A DNA stretch of 7,511 nucleotides from Acidobacteriota bacterium (GCA_003131985.1 PKWH01000184.1:6806-14316), one strand, 5' to 3'; counted from the stretch's first letter, positions 1 through 7,499 are shown. The notes: generated from the sequence alone by a model not told the origin. Program-made: numbers and translations.

Positions 1-60
1 AAGTACACCGATGTCACGGCTCAGGCCATGAATGTAAATCGTCCCGCCAACTCCGCCTGA
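1..60 (+). CDS. possible 3' end of an upstream gene (partial)
   Basis: The first reading frame is open from base 1 to a TGA at 58-60 and would encode the last 19 residues of a protein ending in NRPANSA. Codon third positions are mostly G or C, as in the clear genes here, and the tail is polar like many protein C-termini. Nothing more can be said about function. The complementary minus-strand frame is also open over this stretch (GGVGGTIYIHGLSRDIGVL), as is + frame 3, so the assignment is weak and needs the sequence to the left. Confidence 0.3.
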   Translation, partial: KYTDVTAQAMNVNRPANSA

Positions 61-213
61 CCGGGTCAGCACAAAATCCAAACCTCGACAGAATCGAGCG
101 TGGCGTACAAAAAACGAAGGCTATTCTTAAATCTGCGGTACGCAACTCCGCGCCGCGCAAGATAACAGAACGACACGTACAAGCCGTGCTATGCTCTCTG
201 CAATCGAGCCACC

Positions 214-999
214 ATGAAAGTTCAGGCGTTCATATTCAACTGGCCCGGCAAAAAACAGCACGCTGCAAAGCTGGAGCGGATGTTTCGCGCGCATTGTGAA
301 GTCATCGTCATCAATTCAGACGACAGCCTCAGATCCCGTTATCCGCATTGGGAGCACATCGGCAACGATGGCTATTTCACGGATCAATGGAATGCCGCTC
401 TAGCGAGGTTCGATGCTGACGTCTTCGTTCATATTCAGGGTGACATTTGGCCAACTAAAGTCGATCAGGTGTTGTCCGAATGTACTCGCTTCATCAAAAA
501 CTATGGCGTAGGCGTATACGCGCCGAATGTAGACTTCACGGCGCACGTCTACCGCACGCAGTCACTACGGAAATTGCAGGAAGGTGTTTACGAAGTACCC
601 ACTCCTGACAATTCCTTCTGGGCTATTCCTTCGGAAGTAATTCGAAACACGCCTCGCGTCGATCCGCGCGTCAATCGTCTAGGCTGGGGCATTGACTATC
701 TTGTAGGCGCCGTCGCCAGACGCAGCGGACGGAAGATCGTGCGAGATTATCGCTTCACCGCAGGTCACTTGAGGTTTACAGGCTACGACAACGGCGAGGC
801 CCTCCGGGAATGGGAGCAGATGAAAAAGGCCGTAGACCCGCTCCTGTGCCGGGAGATGGAATTGCTGCAACGTGAGCGCAATGAGCTTGTTACCCACACG
901 ACCTCTTGGGGACATCCGGTCGCTCGTCTGCTGACCGCTGTCAGCAGTCGCACCAACAGGGGTGCAATCATTCTTCAGCGTCGCATAACCTCGCACTAA
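214..999 (+). CDS. glycosyltransferase-like protein (GT-A-type fold suspected)
   Basis: This 261-residue cytoplasmic protein has no signal peptide or membrane segment. It begins with a beta-strand-rich stretch (VQAFIFNW, then CEVIVINSDDS at 28-38) as in nucleotide-sugar-binding GT-A enzymes. ADVFVHIQGDIWPT at 68-81 sits where such enzymes carry the acidic metal/sugar-nucleotide motif, with D77 as the candidate residue. GWGID at 157-161, followed by AGH at 183-185, resembles the C-terminal acceptor-side GWG(E)D...H pattern of several glycosyltransferase families. The last 60 residues are helical and basic. The call rests on these patterns only; donor and acceptor cannot be named. The ATG at 214 is preceded only by a weak GAG, so translation may be poor, but it fits the fold start. 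The gene stands alone and converges on the peptidase gene with 26 bases between the stops. A nucleotide-diphospho-sugar transferase-like protein lacking activity is an alternative. Confidence 0.6.
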   Translation: MKVQAFIFNWPGKKQHAAKLERMFRAHCEVIVINSDDSLRSRYPHWEHIGNDGYFTDQWNAALARFDADVFVHIQGDIWPTKVDQVLSECTRFIKNYGVGVYAPNVDFTAHVYRTQSLRKLQEGVYEVPTPDNSFWAIPSEVIRNTPRVDPRVNRLGWGIDYLVGAVARRSGRKIVRDYRFTAGHLRFTGYDNGEALREWEQMKKAVDPLLCREMELLQRERNELVTHTTSWGHPVARLLTAVSSRTNRGAIILQRRITSH

Positions 1000-1025
1000 T
1001 AGTTGCATACGGCATCGTCTTCGCC

Positions 1026-3830
1026 TCAGCGCTCCAAAATGTCCTTGTAGCTGTTGAGGGCGACTTTTTTCGGTTGGCGGTCCAGGATGAAGTCCACCGT
1101 TCGCGTGGAATTTCCGACGATCCCGATCTGGCCCAGACGCACCATGCCGTTTCCAAAATCGGCGAAGACAGGAACGAACATCGCGAAATGGTTGTCCACT
1201 TCGCTCTGCGTGACCTCTGCGTGCACTTTGAACTTGCCTCCGTCGGCCGGCTGCAATTCATATTTGAAATGATAGCGCGGCACCTGCGTGCCATAGACCC
1301 ACTCGTTGAAGAACCAATCAAGCCGACCGTTTTGCTGAAGGTCCATTTGCTTAGTCATGTGCTTTTCGGCGATGGCTTTGAACGTCTCGGTGGAAGCGGG
1401 CGTGTCGTGGTGCGTCGCCATGAAGTCGTGCATCATGTCAATGAAAGCCTGGTCTCGATTGTCGCCGTGATCGCCGTACATGAGTGACCGCAGCATGAGC
1501 AGCACGTAGGCGCCTTTGGAATAGGTGTCGCCCTGATAGGCTTGCGCGGAACGCGGAGAGATCAGCCGTAGCCCCAGCCATAGCGGACCGGCATCATTTG
1601 GTGAAACGCCGAAATTATTTTTTTCTAGGATGCGCACGCGCTGGCGCTCCCAGAAATCGATGTAGTCCTTTTCCCACTTCTTCCCCACGGCTTGCTGCAA
1701 AAACAATCCCGCGGCAAATTCCGCAAAGCCTTCGGAGAGCCACTGATCGTGATAGGAGGCCCAGCTGACGCCATGGCCGAACCACTGGTGCGCCACCTCG
1801 TGCGGCGTGACTTCTTGCACGAACCCGGTGAATTTTGTGTTGATTTGGCCAAACAACATCCAGCGCTGGGTCGAGTCGATGTACGCGGAAATCGGCAGGT
1901 ACACCAGATTGGGCCACGATTGCCCAAAGGAGAAATTCGGCTGTTCGGTGATGTACACGTTGTCGTAGGGGGCCTTGCCGAAAAAGATCGTGCATACCTG
2001 CATCTGGGCGCGAGTCTGATCCAGGGCGTACTTGGTCATGGCGGCGGGTGACATGGCGCCCAGAGCGCCCTGTTCATAGGGCTTCAGACTGTCCGGCAAA
2101 TCCGTCAAGTAATACCCGGAGATGTTGTAGTGCGTGATGGTGTCGGGGTAATCAATCCTTTTGTATTGACCGTAATTGAAGCCCGCAACGGCCACCGGCA
2201 CCGGCGTCACCCAGTGCGAGACTGCAAAACCCGCTTCGGTGCTTTGACCTTCCAGCTTTCCGACGCTGACTACGATGTTCGAAGACGGAACTTTGAAGGT
2301 GAGATCGTAGAGCGCTTTTTCTCCGAACCCGTTTAGATTCGGATACCAGGATTCGCGCGCGTTGACGTAGTAACTTCCATTGCCCGCATTGACCAGAACT
2401 TTATCACCCACGTACTCTACGCTGATCGAATGTTCCTGCCCGATCGGCGGGGCTTCGTCGAGGATGGCGTAGAACGACCCGTCTTCCTTTCTGTTTTCCT
2501 GAATGAAATGAAGGTCCTGGCCGTTCTGGTCGGTTACGCGTGTGACGCGCAGATTGGGAAGCAGCCCGAATTTCATGACTCGTTCGCCGGGTACCAGCGG
2601 TTCAAATGTGATCGTGGCACGGCTCTGCAGATGATCGTTCTTCGCGATTACGGTTTCGATGTTATAGCGCTTCGTGGCAAACAGGCGCTTATCCTCACGC
2701 GAGTCCGCGGTGTGGGCCTTAAGTTCACTTATCAAATGCTGGGAATACCAGATGCCGTCGTCCAGTTCTCCGCCGTTGAAATTCACGAGCGCCACTTCCT
2801 CGGGAGATTCCAGTTGCGGCAGCGCGCCCACGCGCGTGCGCATGAAAAAGCGCAAGTCTTTGTGCGGCGAACCGCGCATGTAGGCGTTAAAGAATGGAGG
2901 ATGTTTCGGATTGTAGATCGCGGAGAGCACGTCGGCGTCGACGTTGTCGATGGTTTCACCCTCGAACAATGCTTGCGTGAGGCCTTCGGGAATTTCGTGT
3001 CGATGGCGGACCTTATCTTTCCAATGTTGAAAGGCGGCAGCAGCTTCGGGCGGCGTTTCCGTTCTTGCGCCCAGCGCCCCAGCGAACCGCGGATACTGGT
3101 TACCGCTGAAGCGAAAAACCACTTCACCGAAGTCTTCCTCAGCCGTTGGGTTTCCAGTGCGGCGGATAATCTCGTGCGTGTCGATGGAATCGAGCGGTTT
3201 CAGAGTGAAATGCCCTTGGCCAACGAAAATGGCGCCGGTTTCGAATTTGTCGACAAGAGCCAGCAGAGTGATCGTACCGGATTTGAGCTGGAAGGTTCCC
3301 ACGTCGACGGTCACGGTGAAATTTTCGCAGCGGTAGGTTTCGCCCAGGCCAACGTCGCGGAGTTGGCGGTAGGCTGCGTCTGAATTCGCGAACGCGGCGC
3401 TTTTTTCGGTGACGGTGACGCGAGTCTGCTGCGCCGCGATGGTCAGGCTGACCGGGAGGTCCGCCGCGCCCTTCAGGTCCACTGTGGTGACCAGGTCGTC
3501 GAAACCCTCCTTGGCCACCCGGATGGAGTATTTTCCCGGATTCAGATTTGGCGCTGCGAATTTGCCAGATTCATCGGACGTGAGCACGATCGGCTGCGAT
3601 AAGTCGCCGCCGCTGATTTCGATGTGGGCTCCCGCGACGACGGCGCCGGATGGATCTTTCACTGTCCCGGAAATCGCGTCCGCACGCAGGTAAGTGGCAA
3701 GCGCCAAGCAAAACAGCGCCAAGATTGATGCATAGAAGAAGGGAAGTAGCCCAGGGCGCAGGGACGGTTTGGCGGCGACAGTTGAGTTGCGTTTACGATA
3801 GGTAGGTTGCGTTTTGTCAGCTCGGATCAC
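1026..3830 (-). CDS. secreted M1-family (gluzincin) zinc metallopeptidase with N-terminal carboxypeptidase regulatory-like domain
   Basis: This 934-residue exported protein probably hydrolyses peptides in the periplasm or at the cell surface. A basic N-terminus and a hydrophobic stretch (about 28-46) ending in ADA at 50-52 form a signal peptide. Residues 53 to about 140 are a carboxypeptidase regulatory-like beta-sandwich. About 140-400 is a region I cannot assign, and about 400-590 resembles the M1 N-terminal beta domain, with WYPN at 495-498. The catalytic domain follows: HEVAH at 677-681 and E700 give the zinc signature HEXXH-X18-E, with E678 as general base. Y770 in TYSKGAYVL matches the transition-state tyrosine. 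The usual GXMEN motif is absent: GQSWPN occupies 636-641, so classical aminopeptidase specificity is uncertain. The start is GTG (3828-3830), the only good choice, since an in-frame TGA lies 21 bases upstream; AGGG sits five bases before it. The gene is longer than typical M1 enzymes because of the N-terminal additions. Confidence 0.92.
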   Translation of the reverse strand: MIRADKTQPTYRKRNSTVAAKPSLRPGLLPFFYASILALFCLALATYLRADAISGTVKDPSGAVVAGAHIEISGGDLSQPIVLTSDESGKFAAPNLNPGKYSIRVAKEGFDDLVTTVDLKGAADLPVSLTIAAQQTRVTVTEKSAAFANSDAAYRQLRDVGLGETYRCENFTVTVDVGTFQLKSGTITLLALVDKFETGAIFVGQGHFTLKPLDSIDTHEIIRRTGNPTAEEDFGEVVFRFSGNQYPRFAGALGARTETPPEAAAAFQHWKDKVRHRHEIPEGLTQALFEGETIDNVDADVLSAIYNPKHPPFFNAYMRGSPHKDLRFFMRTRVGALPQLESPEEVALVNFNGGELDDGIWYSQHLISELKAHTADSREDKRLFATKRYNIETVIAKNDHLQSRATITFEPLVPGERVMKFGLLPNLRVTRVTDQNGQDLHFIQENRKEDGSFYAILDEAPPIGQEHSISVEYVGDKVLVNAGNGSYYVNARESWYPNLNGFGEKALYDLTFKVPSSNIVVSVGKLEGQSTEAGFAVSHWVTPVPVAVAGFNYGQYKRIDYPDTITHYNISGYYLTDLPDSLKPYEQGALGAMSPAAMTKYALDQTRAQMQVCTIFFGKAPYDNVYITEQPNFSFGQSWPNLVYLPISAYIDSTQRWMLFGQINTKFTGFVQEVTPHEVAHQWFGHGVSWASYHDQWLSEGFAEFAAGLFLQQAVGKKWEKDYIDFWERQRVRILEKNNFGVSPNDAGPLWLGLRLISPRSAQAYQGDTYSKGAYVLLMLRSLMYGDHGDNRDQAFIDMMHDFMATHHDTPASTETFKAIAEKHMTKQMDLQQNGRLDWFFNEWVYGTQVPRYHFKYELQPADGGKFKVHAEVTQSEVDNHFAMFVPVFADFGNGMVRLGQIGIVGNSTRTVDFILDRQPKKVALNSYKDILER

Positions 3831-3980
3831 GGGTACCCTGAGAAAATCCGCTCACGATGCTTTCCGCTACTTTGGCTTCTTTTGTCTTGATGTGCTGCTC
3901 CGCTAACAAGGAAATCTCAATGGTTCGGTGACAGTTGTAGCGAAACGTCGCGTCGGAAGCAATAGCCGCGGTGAACTTGA

Positions 3981-4157
3981 TTATTCAATGGGTTTATACA
4001 ACAGGTGGTACTGCATGTACTTAACCTCCGCCTCGAAGTTCAACGTAGTCTTCCAGAACGGCGCCCGGATTCCGGGGAATCGGTTGAAGATCTGAAAGTA
4101 TCGCGCGTTTTTATTAGGCGCCGGCCGGATACTTCTGGGAAAAAGCGCCGTAGGCTT
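3981..4157 (-). other. startless open frame ending in a micro-ORF with a strong ribosome binding site
   Basis: Between the 93-residue gene and the peptidase, one minus-strand frame stays open from 4157 to a TAA at 3981-3983. The translated part outside the neighbouring gene is rich in aromatics (RYFQIFNRFPGIRAPFWKT, later KYMQYHLLYKPIE) and uses mostly G or C in third positions, so it looks protein-like. There is no ATG until 4014-4016, which starts an 11-residue peptide, MQYHLLYKPIE. GGAGG at 4025-4029 lies eight bases before that ATG. It could be the 3' remnant of a decayed gene, a leader peptide for the peptidase gene, or chance. I do not recognise the sequence. Confidence 0.22.
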
Positions 4158-4395
4158 CTAAAAACGCTTGTCGCGCAGATTTTTCTTCGGCAGCTTCCGA
4201 TTCGCTCAACATATCAAGCCCACGGTGCATGTCCGCGACCCGCTTGGCTTCTCGATAACGGCGGCACTTCTCGAACATAGCCTTAAATTCGGCAGACAAC
4301 TTCGGGGCGTGGCCTGTTGCCATGCTTTGTCCCCAAGTTCTTAGAACTTCTTCAACTAGCTCGTCCGCACGCTCCGAATTCTGTTCAAGCGTCAT
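4114..4395 (-). CDS. small helical protein of unknown function (93 aa)
   Basis: I do not recognise this 93-residue protein. It has no signal peptide or membrane segment, is highly charged and is predicted by eye to be almost wholly alpha-helical. Glu/Arg-rich stretches (SERADELVEEVLRTW at 7-21) precede a cluster of basic residues (CRRYREAKRVADMHRG) and an acidic-then-basic segment (SESEAAEEKSARQAF). The single cysteine lies in the basic cluster. The reading frame is supported by AAGGAG at 4407-4412, eleven bases upstream of the ATG. A TATAAC at 4416-4421 on the same strand is too close to be its promoter because transcription would begin within the ribosome binding site. It precedes the peptidase gene by 283 bases on the same strand, a gap too large to assume an operon. 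A regulatory or adaptor role is possible but unproven. Confidence 0.65.
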   Translation of the reverse strand: MTLEQNSERADELVEEVLRTWGQSMATGHAPKLSAEFKAMFEKCRRYREAKRVADMHRGLDMLSESEAAEEKSARQAFLEAYGAFSQKYPAGA

Positions 4396-4662
4396 CTAGT
4401 CTCAAACTCCTTCGCGTTATAACGGTTCGTGGCCCCGGGGGAAATTCATGCTACTACACGGTACAACCGGTGAATAGCCTACAAATGACGGAGTGTAGGT
4501 GTCTCAACCCATAACGCCGTGCCAGCCATTGCGTCATCCGAGAAACTGCGATAGGTTCTTACCCTGGCCGACGCGTGTCTCTCCACCGAAAATGGTAATC
4601 ATCCAGGGTTGTAATGCGTCGCTTCTTGTTGTAAAAGTGCATCCCTTTCGAGAGGACCCAAC
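4396..4662. other. intergenic region between divergent genes
   Basis: These 267 bases separate the divergent 93-residue gene and the ParB-like gene, so both promoters should lie here. I see no RNA gene and no credible coding frame. A CCTACA/TGTAGG inverted repeat at 4478-4483 and 4494-4499 with a ten-base loop has no T-run and is not a terminator; it could be an operator or chance. For the + strand gene, TTGTAA (4609-4614) and TGTAAA (4630-4635) form a poor -35/-10 pair with a 15-base gap. Confidence 0.3.
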
Positions 4663-5616
4663 ATGAAAGCAAAGAAGCCAAAGAAAGACGAACCAATTCA
4701 AGTCGTGGACAAGCGCCGCACTCTAGCTGCGGCCGAACCTGAGGTCCGGCGCGTTACCGCTCCGGGGAGAAGGGACCACGCCATTTTGCTCGGCTACTAT
4801 GATCGCAACGGCGCAAAGAAGTTGCTGGAAAGCAAAGGGCTGGAGGAAAGCCTCATCGAGGAGTTGTTGGCGAAGCGAGTGAAGGCGGAGGATCGCATCA
4901 AGAGTCTCCCAGCATTGGACGATGAGACGTCCGCGGTCCAGCCGATAACGGACAGCGAAGCAATCTCCGCAATCGAAAAGGTGATGGAAGCGCCGGAGTG
5001 CGAAGAAATATATCCTCGAGGAACTTGGACCGCCGGCCTGGTGGAGATATCGAAGTTGATTCCTTTTCAGCCCAACCTGGATGTGGCGTACGCGGAAAGC
5101 CTGGGCCCGCCTGACCTAAGCTCGTCACGCTTGCTGTCTGCGGTAAAACTCTGTTTTTCCGACGGCCGTTCGACCGCTTTCGGAATCAGCGTGGATGAAT
5201 CGCAGAAGTCCGTCACCATCACCGGCATCAACCCAACGCTTCAAGTTAGGGGCGTTCAGTACGGGAAGCAACAGCAAGACGGCCCTTTCATCGTCAGTAT
5301 GATGATTGGTGCGGCGCCGAATATCGTGCATGTTTCGCAGTTTGGCGGCCGCTCGTATCTGGCAAGCGGATACCACCGGGTGTACCGCCTGCTGAAAGCA
5401 GGTTTTTCACACGCGCCCTGCGTTGTCACCGAGGCCGATTCAATCGAGGAAACCGGAGCGCGGGCTCCCAGCTTTTTCCCGGAATCGGTGCTGACGGCGC
5501 GTCGCCCTCCGCGCTTTCCCGATTTTGCGGACAAACTGCTGGGCATCATCGTGCCGCTGCGCGCGGTATCAAAAGTAATTCGCATCCGACCAGACGAATA
5601 CTCGGTCTTGAAATAG
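4663..5616 (+). CDS. hypothetical protein with ParB/sulfiredoxin-like motif
   Basis: This 317-residue soluble protein starts with a lysine-rich, probably disordered tail (KAKKPKKD), followed by a charged helical segment (about 35-85). The second half has two stretches typical of the ParB N-terminal/sulfiredoxin-like fold. The first is LVEISKLIPFQPNLD at 126-140, matching the opening strand and proline/glutamine loop. The second is GGRSYLASGYHRVYRLLKAG at 228-247, matching the pattern of a residue display strand, then G-x-H-R and a helix; G236, H238 and R239 are the motif residues. About 90 residues separate them, longer than in canonical ParB, suggesting an insertion. There is no visible helix-turn-helix or ParB dimerisation domain, so a chromosome-partition role is unlikely; nucleotide binding or nuclease activity is possible. 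The ATG is supported by GAGAGGA a few bases upstream. The serA start codon lies 82 bases downstream. The fold call is inference from motif appearance. Confidence 0.85.
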   Translation: MKAKKPKKDEPIQVVDKRRTLAAAEPEVRRVTAPGRRDHAILLGYYDRNGAKKLLESKGLEESLIEELLAKRVKAEDRIKSLPALDDETSAVQPITDSEAISAIEKVMEAPECEEIYPRGTWTAGLVEISKLIPFQPNLDVAYAESLGPPDLSSSRLLSAVKLCFSDGRSTAFGISVDESQKSVTITGINPTLQVRGVQYGKQQQDGPFIVSMMIGAAPNIVHVSQFGGRSYLASGYHRVYRLLKAGFSHAPCVVTEADSIEETGARAPSFFPESVLTARRPPRFPDFADKLLGIIVPLRAVSKVIRIRPDEYSVLK

Positions 5617-5632
5617 AGTCGGGCTTGCTTGA

Positions 5633-5653
5633 CGATTCCCGGGATCGTTCCCG
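5633..5653. repeat. short inverted repeats between the ParB-like gene and serA
   Basis: CGATTCCCGGGATCG at 5633-5647 is a palindrome apart from one extra T, and it overlaps a second hairpin, CGGGA-TCGT-TCCCG at 5640-5653. No T-run follows, so it is not a standard intrinsic terminator. It lies 45 to 65 bases before the serA ATG and could be an operator or a weak terminator for the gene before it. Its role is unknown. Confidence 0.3.
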
Positions 5654-5698
5654 CCGGCTCATTTGACACTACGCACCTCAGCCGCTACGCTCTTCGCG

Positions 5699-7306
5699 AT
5701 GAAAATCATCGTCGCAGACAAAATCAGCGAGCGCGGAATCGAACTCCTGCGCAAAACGGGCTGGCAGATTGTTCTCCCGGTGGCGGCAGCGCTGCCCAAC
5801 GAGATCGCCGACGCTGATGGACTGATCGTCCGCAGCGCCACGCGCGTCACCGCCGAGCTTCTCGACAAGGCCGAGCGCCTTCGCGTTGTGGGACGCGCCG
5901 GAGTTGGCGTGGATAACGTGGACATGGACGCAGCCACTCGCCGCGGCGTCCTGGTAATGAACACGCCCGGCGGAAACGCCGTCAGCGTGGCCGAACACAC
6001 GTTCGCGCTCATGCTGGCGCTCGCGCGCTCCGTGCCGCAATCCAACGCCGCAATCCACGCGGGCCGCTGGGAAAAGTCTTCCACCGGAATGGAGTTGCGC
6101 GGCAAAACACTGGGCCTTGTAGGGCTCGGGCGTGTGGGCACCGAAGTAGCCAGACGCGGGCGCGCGCTCGAAATGAAAGTTCTGGCTTACGACCCCTACG
6201 TGACGCAAACGGCAGCGCGCGAACTCGACGTCGACTTGATTCCGTTCGAAGATTTGCTGCGCCGCTCCGACGTGATTTCGCTGCACACCGCCCTGAGCCC
6301 GGCGACGGAAAAAATAATTAATGCTGCGGCTCTGGCGCAGATGAAGCGTGGCACGCGCTTGATCAATTGCGCTCGCGGGGAACTGATCGACGAAGACGCG
6401 CTCGCTGAAGCGCTGCGCTCCGGCCACTTGGCCGGCGCTGCTGTGGACACGTTCGCGCAGGAGCCGCCGAAAAATTCTCCGCTGATCGGATTGGCAAACT
6501 TCATTGCCACTCCGCATATCGGCGGTTCTACAGCGGAAGCGCAGGAAGAAGTGGGAACTCTGATCGCGCAGCAAGTTCGCGAGTATCTCGGCGAGGGCCT
6601 GATTCGCAACGCTGTAAATATGCCCGCGCTTTCCGCGGAACAATACCGCCTCTTGCGTCCTTACCTCGAACTGGGCGAACGCCTCGGCCTGCTGGTTGCC
6701 CAGGCTGCGCCTTCGGCCAGTTTCAGCCGCATCCGCATTTGCTACGCGGGAGAGCCGGCCGAGCTGGGCTCGCACGTTATCCGCAGCGCGGTGCTTATCG
6801 GCGTGCTGAACTCCGTGCTCGACGAAAAGGTGAACCTTGTAAATGCTTCGCAAGCTGCTGCCGCGCGCGGATTAATTGTGGAAGAAACCACGCGGCGTCG
6901 GGAGCGTGGCTTCCCGAATACCCTCGAAGTAGCGGCGGCCGACGGGGGCGCCGAACTTACCGTCGAAGGAACTGTGGTTCAAGACGGCTCGCCGCGAATT
7001 CTTTCACTCGACGGCATCCCGCTCGAAGCTCCGTTGGAAGGCACTCTGTTGTTAACGCGAAATCGCGACGTTCCCGGGGTGATCGGAATGATCGGCACCG
7101 CACTCGGCAACCTCGGCGTGAATATCGCGACGTTTGCGCTGGGCCGCCGCACCCCGGTGCACGGAGCCGAAGCCGTCGCGCTGGTGCGCCTCGATGGGAA
7201 GGTAGATCCCTCGATTCTAGAAAATATCCGCGCCATTCCATCCATCACCGAAGCGCGCTTAATTCGTCTCCCGGAGTTGCCGAAAGATCGCGTGCACCCG
7301 CAATAG
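5699..7306 (+). CDS. serA: D-3-phosphoglycerate dehydrogenase
   Basis: This enzyme oxidises 3-phosphoglycerate to 3-phosphohydroxypyruvate with NAD+, the first step of phosphorylated serine synthesis, in the cytoplasm. All family hallmarks are present: the opening MKIIVADKISERGIELL, the substrate-domain segment NTPGGNAVSVAEHTFALM from residue 88, the Rossmann motif GLGRVG at 142-147, and the catalytic trio R226 (NCARGE), E255 (FAQEPP) and H273 (TPHIGGST). About 305-440 is the intervening (ASB) domain, and about 447-520 is a C-terminal ACT domain (RDVPGVIGMIGTALGNLG), which binds serine for feedback inhibition in characterised members of this long form. The protein is 535 residues, normal for this type. 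The frame extends upstream to a TTG at 5663, but the ATG at 5699 matches the conserved family N-terminus and is preferred. Neither has a clear ribosome binding site. No frameshift or lost residue is seen. Confidence 0.97.
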   Translation: MKIIVADKISERGIELLRKTGWQIVLPVAAALPNEIADADGLIVRSATRVTAELLDKAERLRVVGRAGVGVDNVDMDAATRRGVLVMNTPGGNAVSVAEHTFALMLALARSVPQSNAAIHAGRWEKSSTGMELRGKTLGLVGLGRVGTEVARRGRALEMKVLAYDPYVTQTAARELDVDLIPFEDLLRRSDVISLHTALSPATEKIINAAALAQMKRGTRLINCARGELIDEDALAEALRSGHLAGAAVDTFAQEPPKNSPLIGLANFIATPHIGGSTAEAQEEVGTLIAQQVREYLGEGLIRNAVNMPALSAEQYRLLRPYLELGERLGLLVAQAAPSASFSRIRICYAGEPAELGSHVIRSAVLIGVLNSVLDEKVNLVNASQAAAARGLIVEETTRRRERGFPNTLEVAAADGGAELTVEGTVVQDGSPRILSLDGIPLEAPLEGTLLLTRNRDVPGVIGMIGTALGNLGVNIATFALGRRTPVHGAEAVALVRLDGKVDPSILENIRAIPSITEARLIRLPELPKDRVHPQ

Positions 7307-7369
7307 GACCGATACTGAGTCAAATCAATTGAGGAACATCCCAGAAAAGGTACAACAAAGCGGGGCAGG
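7307..7369. other. short gap after serA with no recognised feature
   Basis: I see no gene here and no hairpin followed by a T-run, so no intrinsic terminator for serA can be named. Confidence 0.4.
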
Positions 7370-7398
7370 TTGCGGTCGGTGCCGATGCGCGATAAACT
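7370..7398 (+). promoter_or_regulatory. possible promoter of the tRNA-Pro gene
   Basis: TTGCGG at 7370-7375 and TAAACT at 7393-7398 are 17 bases apart and could be -35 and -10 boxes; GATAAA at 7391 is an alternative -10 with a 15-base gap. Start of transcription would fall some 15 bases before the tRNA, a sensible leader length. Both boxes match the sigma-70 consensus only partly. Confidence 0.35.
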
Positions 7399-7421
7399 CT
7401 TTGGAGGTCTGTAGCAACTTT

Positions 7422-7499
7422 CGGGGCGTAGCGCAGCCTGGCTAGCGCGCCTGGTTCGGGACCAGGAGGCCGGTGGTTCAAATCCACTCGCCCCGACCA
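7422..7499 (+). tRNA. tRNA-Pro (anticodon CGG)
   Basis: The sequence folds as a complete cloverleaf. The acceptor stem CGGGGCG (7422-7428) pairs fully with CGCCCCG (7489-7495). The D stem is GCGC/GCGC (7431-7434, 7445-7448). The anticodon stem CCTGG/CCAGG encloses loop TTCGGGA with anticodon CGG at 7457-7459, which reads the proline codon CCG; G follows the anticodon, as usual for this tRNA. The T arm is GGTGG-TTCAAAT-CCACT with one G-T pair. Discriminator A at 7496 is followed by a genomically encoded CCA at 7497-7499. The gene is intact and 12 bases of window remain beyond it. Confidence 0.97.

Noticed and set aside
906..1487. 193-residue + strand frame spanning the convergent gene ends.
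   Set aside because: It overlaps the tail of the glycosyltransferase-like gene and is antisense to the peptidase C-terminus, with no family features.
2430..3383. 317-residue + strand frame.
   Set aside because: It lies wholly antisense to the peptidase gene, whose zinc motif and domains fix the true strand; the protein has no recognisable features.
4005..4280. 91-residue + strand frame.
   Set aside because: It is antisense to the 93-residue gene, which has a strong ribosome binding site, and its Arg/Leu-rich product looks random.
4416..4421. TATAAC on the minus strand as a -10 box for the 93-residue gene.
   Set aside because: Transcription would start inside the ribosome binding site, and no -35 box is seen at the right distance.
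4478..4499. Hairpin CCTACA/TGTAGG as a terminator.
   Set aside because: The stem is only six base pairs with a ten-base loop, and no T-run follows on either strand.
5663..5698. TTG at 5663 as the start of serA, adding 12 residues.
   Set aside because: The family N-terminus begins at the ATG at 5699; the extra residues are not conserved-looking and the TTG has no ribosome binding site.
5678..6853. 391-residue minus-strand frame.
   Set aside because: Antisense to serA, which carries all catalytic motifs; low-complexity Arg/Ala/His composition marks it as a shadow.
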